Position numbers and translations under genes: made by a program
The notes under the pieces: generated by a model
Told to the model about the DNA's origin: nothing
Seen by the model: the letters and a program-made list of their open reading frames with translations, nothing else
The model's database searches: none
Part shown: positions 43,094-51,659 of the stretch, piece by piece
Numbering within the stretch: the first letter of the stretch is position 1
Layout of the letters: each line of letters begins with the position of its first letter
DNA from: Syntrophaceae bacterium UBA2188
Lineage (GTDB): Bacteria > Desulfobacterota > BSN033 > UBA1163
NCBI GenBank assembly: GCA_002327985.1
Contig: DCVM01000029.1
Span: 12,587 to 76,586 of the forward strand
Reading direction: 5' to 3'
DNA: 64,000 bases

Positions 43094-43123
43094 TTGACTT
43101 TTTACCACTATCCTCATCATAAT
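43094..43123 (+). promoter_or_regulatory. Promoter of argS
   Basis: TTGACT (43094-43099), an 18-bp spacer and CATAAT (43118-43123), placing the start about 20 nt before the ATG. Confidence 0.55.
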
Positions 43124-43150
43124 TGAACAGAAAAGAAAGGGAAAGGGAAG

Positions 43151-45109
43151 ATGATCCGAGAAGGAGTGGTCAGCGCATTAAAGGAACTTTTGAATATGGA
43201 GGAAATTCCTCTCAATGTGCCGCCTCAACGGGAAATGGGGGATTTCTCCAGCGCTGTCTGCTTGTCCCTGGCCAAGCAGAGAAGGGAATCTCCGATGAAA
43301 ATTGCTCAGGAATTGAGTGAGCGAATGAAATCGAAGCTTCCGCCTTATATTCAAGAGGTCGGGGTTTCGCCTCCTGGCTACCTTAATTTCAAGGTCGATT
43401 GGCCAGGTTTGGCTCAAGACCTCGTTCCCAAAATCCTTCAGGAAGGAGAAGATTTCGGGAAGCCTTCTGTTCCATTGAAAAAGAAGGTGTTTATCGAGCA
43501 CACGAGCGTGAACCCCAACAAGGCCATGCACATCGGTCACCTTAGAAATTCGGTTTTGGGAGATACGGTTGCCAGAGTCCTCAGATGGAACGGCTTTTCA
43601 ACGGAGGTTTGCAATTACATTGACGATACAGGTCTCCAGGTGGTCGACGTCGTGACGGCGCTGCTTTATCTGGATTCCCCCTTCTATCAAGAAGGATCTA
43701 ATTTTAAAACCGTCTGGGCGAAAGTTCCAGGGGATCAGTCTCTTGATTATTTCTGCTGGGATCTCTATGCCCGTTTTCAAAATGAAATGGAGAAGAGGCC
43801 CTCCCTTCTTGAGAAGAGGGAAGAGGTTCTCCATCAGATTGAAGGGGGACAGGCTCCTGTTTCTAACTTTGCGAAGGAGTTGACATCGAAGATTGTTCAG
43901 TCTCATTTAGAAACAGTGGCTCAGCTCTCGATTTTCTACGACCTTCTCAACTGGGAGTCGGATATCATTGGTCGGGGATTCTGGCCAGCCACATTTGAAC
44001 TCCTGAAAGATAAGAAGGCCCTCCGATTTGAGACAGAGGGTCCGAATGAAGGGTGCTGGGTGGTTCCTTTTGGCGGTATTGTCGAGACCGCTGAAGGGAT
44101 GAAGAGTTTGGATAAGATCCTGGTTCGGTCGAACGGAAGCCTGACCTACACAGGAAAAGATGTGGCCTATCAGCTCTGGAAGTTTGGTCTTCTCAATAAA
44201 GATTTCTTGTACAAACTCTGGGGGCCCCAAGCCAATGGGGAGGGTCTCTGGACAACAGCTCCGGATGGCCAACCAGGGGATCGGCTTTCGAAGAATTTTG
44301 GCCATGCGGAAATGGTCATTAATGTGATTGATACCCGGCAGAGTTATCCTCAACAGGTGGTCGTTGAGTGCCTTCGGCAGATGGGCTTTGAAAAAGAAGC
44401 GAATGCATCCATCCATCTGGCTTATGAAGTGGTCAACCTTTCTCCCCAGGCGGCTCGACTTCTTGGAATGGGGGAGACTGAGGAGAAGAAGGCTTATGCC
44501 ATGTCAGGTCGCTCCGGAACAGGGGTCAAGGCAAAGGATTTTATCCAGATGGTGAAGCAGAAGGTGATTGAGAAGGCAGACCATCCTCTGCCCGAAAGTG
44601 TTGCTTCTGTTCTGGCCTCAGCGGCCATCCGTTACTATTTGCTGAAATTTACGTTAGAGAGTCAGATTGTCTTCGATTTCGACGAGGCCCTGAAGACGAC
44701 CGGGGATACAGGGGTCTATTTAGAATACGCCCATGCTCGGGCATGCAGCATTCTGAGAAAGGCCAAGGAGCAGAAGGTGGATCATCCATGGAACAGAGAC
44801 TGCATTCCCAACCCGTTGACCAAAACAGAAAAAGGCCTTCTGGACGCCCTATCAAGGTTTCCTTCTGTCCTTGTTAAAACAGGTAAGACTTTCAGGGTTT
44901 CGCCATTGACTGAGTATTCCTTCGATTTAGCCGCATCTTTTACTGATTTTTATGAGCATCCAGATCCTGGAGCCGATGCTCAGACTCCGTTCATCCACCT
45001 TCAGGATGGGAACTTACGCACCTTCAGGCTCTCCTTGGTTAGAGCATTTCAAATGGTGATGGCCAATGTACTCAGCCTGATGGGGATGCCCGCGCTTCAA
45101 AAGATATAA
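43151..45109 (+). CDS. argS: Arginyl-tRNA synthetase
   Basis: This class I synthetase charges tRNA-Arg. The 652-aa product has the N-terminal ArgRS domain, the HIGH motif in NPNKAMHIGHLRNSVLGDTV, the catalytic core (CNYIDDTGLQVVDVV) and a C-terminal DALR anticodon-binding domain (EYAHARACSILRKAKEQ). The KMSKS position reads MSGRSGTG, without the usual Lys, which is common in ArgRS. It is longer than the roughly 560-580 aa standard, mainly through the catalytic-domain inserts around residues 180-280. AAGGGAAG precedes the ATG. Confidence 0.95.
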   Translation: MIREGVVSALKELLNMEEIPLNVPPQREMGDFSSAVCLSLAKQRRESPMKIAQELSERMKSKLPPYIQEVGVSPPGYLNFKVDWPGLAQDLVPKILQEGEDFGKPSVPLKKKVFIEHTSVNPNKAMHIGHLRNSVLGDTVARVLRWNGFSTEVCNYIDDTGLQVVDVVTALLYLDSPFYQEGSNFKTVWAKVPGDQSLDYFCWDLYARFQNEMEKRPSLLEKREEVLHQIEGGQAPVSNFAKELTSKIVQSHLETVAQLSIFYDLLNWESDIIGRGFWPATFELLKDKKALRFETEGPNEGCWVVPFGGIVETAEGMKSLDKILVRSNGSLTYTGKDVAYQLWKFGLLNKDFLYKLWGPQANGEGLWTTAPDGQPGDRLSKNFGHAEMVINVIDTRQSYPQQVVVECLRQMGFEKEANASIHLAYEVVNLSPQAARLLGMGETEEKKAYAMSGRSGTGVKAKDFIQMVKQKVIEKADHPLPESVASVLASAAIRYYLLKFTLESQIVFDFDEALKTTGDTGVYLEYAHARACSILRKAKEQKVDHPWNRDCIPNPLTKTEKGLLDALSRFPSVLVKTGKTFRVSPLTEYSFDLAASFTDFYEHPDPGADAQTPFIHLQDGNLRTFRLSLVRAFQMVMANVLSLMGMPALQKI

Positions 45110-45160
45110 GGACGCTAAGCACATGGTGCTATGCGCATGGCGTAAAATGGAGGTGAAAAC

Positions 45161-46006
45161 ATGAGTCGCAGAAACAGAATCTTGCCGAGGGGATGGTACC
45201 CTGCAGATAAAAAAGAATGTCAGCGGGAGATCGAATCGTATTTAGAGGGATGGACACCCTCTCCACTTCCCTCAAGCAAGGGATTAGGCGGGATCGTGCC
45301 TCATGCCGGTTGGTATTTTTCGGGAAAGTTGGCTGCCAGGGTCTTCCATGCTTTGAAATTGAAAAGCATGGTTGAGGTCGTTGTCCTTTATGGAGGCCAT
45401 CTCTCCACTGAAGACCTTCCCAGGATTGTGACAGAAGAGTCCTGTGAGACCCCACTCGGTGATATTGAAATTCATGCAGGTTTGGTCAAACACCTGACCC
45501 AAAGCATGGAGTTGAGAAAGGAGAGTCCAACGAGTGGGGACAACACCATTGAGATTCAATTAGCCATGGTGAAATATTTTTTCCCTGAGGCTAAACTGGT
45601 TGCCCTCCGTTCTCCTCTATCCCTAAAAGCAGAAGCCTTGGGGAAAGAAGTGGCCGGATTAGCCAAGAAAGAGGGCATTTCCATCCTTGCGATTGGATCC
45701 ACGGATTTAACTCATTATGGCCCCAATTATGGGTTTTTAAATAAAGGAATCGGCCCCCCCTCGGTGGCGTGGGTGAAAAATGAAAATGATAAGGGGTTTA
45801 TTGATCGGGCATTGAAGATGGATGCGAAGGGCCTCATCAAACATGCCCTGGAGAACGATAGCGCCTGCAGTGCCGGTGCAGCCGTCTCTGCCATGGCCAC
45901 CTGCAAAACCCTGGGATCAGAAAGGGGGGTGCTCCTCGATTACTACACCAGCTACGATATCATGCCTGACGATAGCTTCGTGGGTTACGCAGGGATTTTG
46001 TATTAA
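45161..46006 (+). CDS. MEMO1-family protein (AmmeMemoRadiSam protein B-like)
   Basis: The 281-aa product is a MEMO-like protein: WYPADKKECQREIESYLEG at the N-terminus, the metal-site segment GIVPHAGWYFSGKLAARVF, GDNTIEIQLAMVKYFFPEAK and GSTDLTHYG. This fold is related to extradiol dioxygenases, and bacterial members often belong to AMMECR1-Memo-radical SAM sets. Neither partner is seen here. GGAGGTG precedes the ATG. It follows argS after 51 nt and may be co-transcribed. The bacterial role is unsettled. Confidence 0.9.
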   Translation: MSRRNRILPRGWYPADKKECQREIESYLEGWTPSPLPSSKGLGGIVPHAGWYFSGKLAARVFHALKLKSMVEVVVLYGGHLSTEDLPRIVTEESCETPLGDIEIHAGLVKHLTQSMELRKESPTSGDNTIEIQLAMVKYFFPEAKLVALRSPLSLKAEALGKEVAGLAKKEGISILAIGSTDLTHYGPNYGFLNKGIGPPSVAWVKNENDKGFIDRALKMDAKGLIKHALENDSACSAGAAVSAMATCKTLGSERGVLLDYYTSYDIMPDDSFVGYAGILY

Positions 46007-46071
46007 TGGCTGGAATCCAGGATTTGAGCCTGCAGGCACTGATAAGCTCTGTCAGAGAGATTTTTTGAAAG

Positions 46072-46574
46072 ATGGCTGACCAGACGAGCGAGGCATATCA
46101 GCAGAATTACCAGGAGGAGCAAACCGCGGCGGCCTACAATGCCGCATATCGGGACCGCTGGACAAAGCGGCTCAGCACCCAACGGGAGTTCGTCCTCCTG
46201 GACCGGATGCTGGGCAGCCAGGGACGGTGCAAGGTTTTGCTGGATCTGCCTTGCGGACACGAAACATTCTTGTTCAAGGCACTCTCGACCGACCCGTCTT
46301 TGTGTTCATTGATATGTCGCGGTTTCATCGTTTTCCCAGAGATATTCGCGGTACGCGGAAGGCCCATTATGATTTGATGTTTCTATGCAAGGGGCTTCTA
46401 CCGTATTTTTCAGGGGACGCGGTTCTACGGTGGTTTGAGTCCTATGGCATCCCAGAGTCCAAAAAGATGGCCCTTCTCGCCTGGCTCGAGCGGTTCCGAT
46501 CGACATCGTTTCTCCGAAGGGTTTTAGGAGCGGAATTCAACGCACGCGCCACGATCGCCCATGTCTTAGGCTGA
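46072..46574 (+). pseudogene. Relic: methyltransferase N-terminus fused to LPS-kinase C-terminus
   Basis: The first frame (from 46072) reads the start of a SAM methyltransferase up to motif I, KVLLDLPCGH. Close to 46255 the sequence becomes, in another frame, the second half of a Kdo/LPS kinase (WaaP-like): NILVQGTLDRPVFVFIDMSR, AHYDLMFLCKGLLPYF, to the stop at 46574. The rest of both genes is absent. The joint lies where the Gly-His of the methyltransferase meets the His-x-x-Asn-Ile-Leu-Val of the kinase, which suggests a deletion fusion. Neither product can work. Confidence 0.6.
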
Positions 46575-46737
46575 GAGGGGATTTTCAGAAAAAAATGTCT
46601 TCTCGATAGGGGAGTCTGTGCTCATCATTTTTCAAACACAGGGGCAAGGGAGGTCTTTAATGTTTTTCAATAGGGAATCCATCTCAAGGTTACAGGAAGC
46701 GCTTTGATATGCAACCTTACTGCTTGCGTGGGTCTGG

Positions 46738-47745
46738 ATGATCCTCTTAATCGATCCCAGTTCATGGGCTCAGGCTGAGCCAGCAGGAAAGCAAAACAAC
46801 TTTTTCATTTATTTTGAAAATGATATCTTTGGTGGAACCGACAAACATTATACCAATGCGTTCCGGATCACCTGGCTTTCACCCGATGTGACGGAATACG
46901 ATGAAGACAAGCGACTGCCTCGCTGGGGTTTGCCTCTGATTCGAAAAATTCCTCTGATCAATCGGCCCGGTTTTCAACGCAATGTGGGTCTCTCGATAGG
47001 TCAAAATATCTATACCCCTGAACATCTCTACCGAAGGGACCTTATTAAAGATGACCGCCCTTATGCAGGATGGAGTTACTTCTCCCTTACTTTTCACGTC
47101 AAGAATAAAGTTCTGCTGGATACCTTTGAGATAACGGTTGGAATGGTTGGACCCTCGTCGCTGGCAGAAGAAACGCAGAAGATTATTCACCAATGGCTTT
47201 CGAGCGATGATCCCAAGGGATGGGACAATCAGCTCAAGGATGAATTGGGTTTTGTCATCAGCTGGCAACGGAACTGGCGACTGGTCAACGTAGGCCTGGG
47301 TGATGGTTTTGGCTTTGATTTCATTCCACGCGTCGGAGGGGCCCTTGGAAACGTAGCCACCTTTGCCAACATGGGCGGTGAAATCCGTATCGGCTACAAC
47401 ATCCCTCTCGATTTTGGTACCTCACTCATCCGACCAGGAAGCGGCATTGATGCCCCTGCGGATTCAGATGACCCCCGAATCCGGCCTCGGAGAAATTTTG
47501 GTCTTCATCTGTTTGCTGACGTGGAAGGACGTGCCGTGGCCCGAAACATTTTCCTGGACGGGAATACCTGGAGGGATAGCCATAGTGTTAGTAAAAGACC
47601 TCTGGTTGCAGACATCGCTGCAGGGCTTGCCGTTTTGTACAAGAGCACGAAGCTCAGTTTTACCTATGTCTATCGGACCAAAGAATTCGAAAAACAGAAG
47701 CAGGGCCAACAGTTTGGGTCCATTACTCTTGGGATAACCTTTTGA
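46738..47745 (+). CDS. LpxR-like lipid A deacylase family protein (DUF2219)
   Basis: LpxR is an outer-membrane barrel that removes the 3'-acyloxyacyl chain of lipid A. The 335-aa product has the family start FIYFENDIFGGTDKHYTNAF with the catalytic Asn-Asp, later DDRPYAGWSYFSL, and a C-terminal barrel strand ending in Phe. From the ATG the signal peptide is short; the same frame stays hydrophobic back to 46708 without a usual start codon, and an ATG at 46709 is in another frame. The start may be misread or frameshifted. It lies directly beside the LPS-kinase relic. Confidence 0.78.
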   Translation: MILLIDPSSWAQAEPAGKQNNFFIYFENDIFGGTDKHYTNAFRITWLSPDVTEYDEDKRLPRWGLPLIRKIPLINRPGFQRNVGLSIGQNIYTPEHLYRRDLIKDDRPYAGWSYFSLTFHVKNKVLLDTFEITVGMVGPSSLAEETQKIIHQWLSSDDPKGWDNQLKDELGFVISWQRNWRLVNVGLGDGFGFDFIPRVGGALGNVATFANMGGEIRIGYNIPLDFGTSLIRPGSGIDAPADSDDPRIRPRRNFGLHLFADVEGRAVARNIFLDGNTWRDSHSVSKRPLVADIAAGLAVLYKSTKLSFTYVYRTKEFEKQKQGQQFGSITLGITF

Positions 47746-47860
47746 TTCCTGGGGATCTTATCTCCAGCATATCCATCCGGGCAGCAATTATTCTTGACAA
47801 GATGAGTCTTCTATTGGTAAAGTCTCATGCGTTCAAATAGCCATCATGGAGGTAAGAAAA

Positions 47861-48718
47861 ATGGAGATCAAGAAAATTTGTGTTTTGGGTGCGGGTTTGA
47901 TGGGATCTGGGATTGCCCAGGTATCAGCGGAAACAGGTTATGAAGTCTCGATGCGAGACATCGAAGACCGTTTTGTTCAAGGCGGGCTGAATATCATTAA
48001 GAAGAATTATGAACGGGCGATCAGTAAAGGAAAGATGACCAAGGAACAGGCCGATGGATGGTTGGCTAAAGTCAAAGGGACCCTTGACTTAGCCGAAGCC
48101 GTGAAAGGGGCACAAGTCGTTGTTGAGGCCGTCATTGAGAATATGGATTTAAAGAAGCAGGTCTACAAAGAGCTGGATCAACTCTGTGCCAAGGAGACGA
48201 TCCTGGCCTCGAATACCTCCGGGCTTTCCATCACTGAAATCGCCTCCGCTACAAAACGACCGGATCAAGTGATTGGGATGCATTTTTTCAACCCGGTGCC
48301 GGTCATGAAGCTTGTAGAAATCATAAAAGGACAGTTGACTTCGGAGGAGACTTTTGGAGTGATCAAGGCTCTGTCTGAAAAATTGGGAAAAACCCCTATT
48401 ACGGTGAATGAAGCCCCTGCCTTTGTGGTCAACCGGATCCTTGTCCCCATGATTAACGAAGCCGTTTTTGTCCTTCAGGAAGGGATTGCTTCCGCTCAGG
48501 ATATTGATACAGGTATGGTGCTTGGAGCCAATCACCCCATGGGCCCTTTGGCCTTGGCCGACCTGGTAGGATTGGATACGCTTCTTTCGGTTCAGGAAAA
48601 TCTTTTTAAGGAGACGGGGGATCCCAAATACCGTCCCTGCACACTTCTCAGGAAGATGGTCCGGGCCGGTCATTTTGGGAGAAAGAGCGGGAAAGGGTTC
48701 TACGATTATTCGAAGTAA
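47861..48718 (+). CDS. hbd: 3-hydroxybutyryl-CoA dehydrogenase
   Basis: This NAD-dependent enzyme oxidises 3-hydroxyacyl-CoA in beta-oxidation or runs the reverse. The 285-aa product has the Rossmann start KICVLGAGLMGSGIAQVSAE, the catalytic region IGMHFFNPVPVMKLVEII with His, the C-terminal domain VNRILVPMINEAVFVLQEG and the family ending GRKSGKGFYDYSK. GGAGG lies inside the longer frame just before ATG 47861. It begins the catabolic cluster that continues to 61.8 kb. Confidence 0.94.
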   Translation: MEIKKICVLGAGLMGSGIAQVSAETGYEVSMRDIEDRFVQGGLNIIKKNYERAISKGKMTKEQADGWLAKVKGTLDLAEAVKGAQVVVEAVIENMDLKKQVYKELDQLCAKETILASNTSGLSITEIASATKRPDQVIGMHFFNPVPVMKLVEIIKGQLTSEETFGVIKALSEKLGKTPITVNEAPAFVVNRILVPMINEAVFVLQEGIASAQDIDTGMVLGANHPMGPLALADLVGLDTLLSVQENLFKETGDPKYRPCTLLRKMVRAGHFGRKSGKGFYDYSK

Positions 48719-48732
48719 ATCCTGTTAGAAGG

Positions 48733-48747
48733 GGGGGGCTGCCCCCC
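48733..48747. terminator. GC-rich hairpin after hbd
   Basis: GGGGGG pairs with CCCCCC around a CTG loop just 14 nt after the hbd stop. There is no T-run directly behind it (T-rich sequence starts 15 nt later), so it may be a stabiliser or a weak terminator. Confidence 0.45.
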
Positions 48748-48749
48748 TC

Positions 48750-49246
48750 GAGAAGGAATGAATATTTTTTTCTTGATCCTCACCATCAATGGGGGTGCTT
48801 TCTGCGGAGTAAATGACCTTTTTCGATTTGCAAATCTTTTAATCTAATCTTTTGGAGATTTACCCCATTGGAAAGCCCCAGCATTTATCATGGGGATGGT
48901 GGAAATAGAAGGCATCAACTCCTTATTCTTGCCAGCAGGCAGGGAGGGCTAGGTAAAAGCCCTGTCTTTTCAAATGGGGTTTACCTAAAATCGGAAAAGG
49001 TTTTGCTTCGGGTTCCCCAAGACTTCTATAAAATGAATGGAGTTAACAAAGAGGGCCCAATCACAAGATTGATTGTGTGTTAAAAACCTCTTTCAAAGAA
49101 CTTGCCATTTCTGTTTGATAATTCAGAAAAAATTAAAGGATAGTCAATTGGATGACTTCTCCTCTCCAGACGGGAGAGGTGGAATTAAATCAAGTATCAT
49201 CATTTACCGTTTTGGCTCTAATGGCTGAATAGAAAGGAGCCCCTTA
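48750..49246. other. Spacer between hbd and the FeS/FAD genes
   Basis: A weak frame (48868-49083, 71 codons) has no SD and no recognisable similarity. Within it GCCCC and GGGGAT words, and AAAGCCC and TGGGGTTTACC words, could form hairpins. A member of the CCTCTC/GAGAGG hairpin family sits at 49161-49179. I see no RNA gene. AAAGGAG before 49247 is the SD of the next gene. Confidence 0.35.
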
Positions 49247-50260
49247 ATGGATCGGTTAAAATTCGACGAACATCTTTGTACAACCTGTCAAACCTCTGAT
49301 TGTCTGGTTAAGTGCCAATTTATAAATCTGGATAGAGAAACAGCACATAGAGAGGTGATGAAGATAATTAAAGGTGGGGACTCTTCTGTTCTTCGCGATT
49401 GCGTCACCTGTTATGCTTGTGAAGAATATTGCCAATGGGGAAATCACCCCTTTTACCTGATTACCGAACGAAGAGAAGAAAAGGGTATACTCACTGCATC
49501 CAGAGCCATTACAAATCAGTGGATCAACATGTGTGAACCTCAGGGAAAATATAAGGTAGGGGAGATTAAGGAAAAGGCCCTTTCCTGTTGTTTCATAGGC
49601 GATCTAAGACGCTTAGCAAGAGGAAAGCTCTTTGAGGATGTCCGCTCCTCTTATATTCTTGGTCCTGAATTCTTCTGCGAGGTTGTCTATCTTCATTTTG
49701 CTAAACCATCCGTCATCAGGGAGAGACTTCCTAAGGTCATTGAAAATATTAATCAACTCGGCATCGAACAACTCATCTGCATGCATGACGAATGCTATGG
49801 CTCATTTACATCCCTTGCGCCAGCCTATGGGATAGAAGTAAACTTTCAGCCCATTCATTACTTTGAATATTTATTTGAGAAGCTAAGAGATCTAAAGAGC
49901 GAGATCAAACCCCTCAACATTAAAGCAGCCTATCAGCGACCCTGCTCCTCTCGACTCTCCCCGGATAAATACCCTTTTGTAAAAGAAATATTTGGTCTGA
50001 TCGGAGTCGAAATGGTTAACAGGAAATATCAGGGAGAGAACGCTCTCTGTTGTGGAGAGGTCTTAAGGATGGTAGCTGGATACGAGGTGGCCAATGATAT
50101 CCAGAGAAAGAATGTGGAGGATATGGTACAGTCCGGAGCCGAATATGGTGTCTTTAATTGTCCTTACTGTCAAATGGCTCTATCCGAAAAGGTTTACAAG
50201 AAAGGGATAAAACCAATCCATATCATTGATCTATGTAAAATGGCCTTAGGTGAGGAATAA
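49247..50260 (+). CDS. FeS subunit with two CCG domains (HdrD/GlcF-like)
   Basis: The 337-aa protein starts with a 4Fe-4S pair (CTTCQTSDCLVKC, CVTCYACEEYC) and continues with two CCG domains: CCFIGDLRR with CMHDECYGSF, then PCSSR with ALCCGEVLRM and NCPYCQMAL. Such subunits pass electrons from a flavoprotein to a quinone or a partner. Its stop falls inside the start region of the FAD gene. With that gene and the second FeS gene it forms a three-part complex. Confidence 0.85.
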   Translation: MDRLKFDEHLCTTCQTSDCLVKCQFINLDRETAHREVMKIIKGGDSSVLRDCVTCYACEEYCQWGNHPFYLITERREEKGILTASRAITNQWINMCEPQGKYKVGEIKEKALSCCFIGDLRRLARGKLFEDVRSSYILGPEFFCEVVYLHFAKPSVIRERLPKVIENINQLGIEQLICMHDECYGSFTSLAPAYGIEVNFQPIHYFEYLFEKLRDLKSEIKPLNIKAAYQRPCSSRLSPDKYPFVKEIFGLIGVEMVNRKYQGENALCCGEVLRMVAGYEVANDIQRKNVEDMVQSGAEYGVFNCPYCQMALSEKVYKKGIKPIHIIDLCKMALGEE

Positions 50261-50276
50261 GTCATGGAGGGAAAAA

Positions 50277-51659
50277 ATGAGGGATGTTTACAATGCTCTT
50301 GTTGAGATCGTGGGGGAAGAATATGTGTCCTTTCGAAAAGAGGAGCTTTATTTCTATGCTCGAGATCCTGGTTTAATGCCAGCCCACGAGCCAGACTACG
50401 TCGTGGCTCCAGAAACGACGGAGGAGGTTCAAAAGATCGTCAAGCTGGCAAATAGGGAGAAAATACCGATCGTTCCAATGGGAGCCGGTATGGCACTCAC
50501 TGGCCTGATCATCCCCTTAAAAGGCGGGATTGTTATCGATATGAAAAGGATGAGAAGAATATTAGAAGTGAATGAGAAGGCAAGATACGCCATCGTTGAA
50601 GGAGGTACTTCCCAGGGTGCCTTGAAATCCTATTTAGATAGAAATTATCCCAATCTCAGGCATAGTATCCCGGATGCACCGCCCACTGTAACCATTGCAG
50701 CAAACGTAGTCATCCACGGGCAAGGTCGCCTGACCCAACAGTACGGTTTCAATTCAGACATGGTAAGCGGATTAGAAGTCGTCTTACCCACCGGGGAGAT
50801 TTGTAAGATAGGCTCGTGTTCCATGTCGCCATCCTGGTTTTCAAAAGGGCCCACCCTGCCCGATTTGTCGGGACTATTTTTGGGATGGCTTGGGACAACC
50901 GGCATCATGACTAAGGTGGGCCTTAAACTCTATCCCAAGAAAAAGATGAGAGATGTGGAATTATTTGTGACAGATAGAGAAGACCTGATCCCCGAGATTC
51001 TCTTTAGACTCACCCATACCGAGATGGTGGAAGATATCACCGCATGGTTCCAGCCAAAGCCCATCATCTTCCAAGGGAATCACCATGTGACCCTATATAT
51101 TACCGGAGACACAGATGAAGAGCTTGAGTTCAAAAGGAAAATGGTATGGGATTCTGTTAAGGAGTTCAGAGACAATAAAGATGGGGGATTCATGTGGATC
51201 TTGCCAGCAATGAAACCCACTTTCTTGGATATGCCCCAAAGGAGCGTCACGACCTTTGCAGATGTAAAAAAAGGAGGCGGATTTGAATATTCCGGGCCAA
51301 TCGCCTTAATTGAAAAATATCCAGTGCTTGCCAGAAAATTAGTGGAGTTGGGCACTAAGTTTAAAGTTGCTTACTCGGGGATGGCTAGGGTCATTGGCAG
51401 GAGCCACGCGATGATGTTTGGTATTGCCTTCACATTCAATAGGGCAGACCCAGATATGATGGAGAGGGTCAGGAAAGCACTGCACGAAGGGATCACGTTT
51501 GCCTTCGACCAAGGGGGAATTCCTTGGAAACCCACCGCAGAAGAACAGAAAATGGCCATGGAGAGAATGGATCCCAATACCTTAAAGCTCATGAAGATGA
51601 TCAAAGAAAATCTGGACCCGAACGGGATCATGAATCCAGGAAACTGGGAGGTGAATTAG
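50277..51659 (+). CDS. FAD-linked oxidoreductase (GlcD/lactate dehydrogenase type)
   Basis: The 460-aa protein has a PCMH-type FAD domain (PIVPMGAGMALTGLIIPLKG, PPTVTIAANVVIHGQGR, LGTTGIMTKVGLKLYPKK) and the C-terminal cap and FAD-oxidase domain ending in NLDPNGIMNPGNW, as in D-2-hydroxyacid dehydrogenases and alkyl-DHAP synthase relatives. GGAGGG before ATG 50277 sets the start. The stop (TAG) is immediately followed by the ATG of the second FeS gene. It probably oxidises a 2-hydroxy acid; the substrate is not evident. Confidence 0.88.
   Translation: MRDVYNALVEIVGEEYVSFRKEELYFYARDPGLMPAHEPDYVVAPETTEEVQKIVKLANREKIPIVPMGAGMALTGLIIPLKGGIVIDMKRMRRILEVNEKARYAIVEGGTSQGALKSYLDRNYPNLRHSIPDAPPTVTIAANVVIHGQGRLTQQYGFNSDMVSGLEVVLPTGEICKIGSCSMSPSWFSKGPTLPDLSGLFLGWLGTTGIMTKVGLKLYPKKKMRDVELFVTDREDLIPEILFRLTHTEMVEDITAWFQPKPIIFQGNHHVTLYITGDTDEELEFKRKMVWDSVKEFRDNKDGGFMWILPAMKPTFLDMPQRSVTTFADVKKGGGFEYSGPIALIEKYPVLARKLVELGTKFKVAYSGMARVIGRSHAMMFGIAFTFNRADPDMMERVRKALHEGITFAFDQGGIPWKPTAEEQKMAMERMDPNTLKLMKMIKENLDPNGIMNPGNWEVN

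Noticed and set aside
48868..49083. 71-codon frame between hbd and the FeS gene.
   Set aside because: There is no SD, no similarity I recognise, and the DNA has hairpin words that make a chance frame likely.
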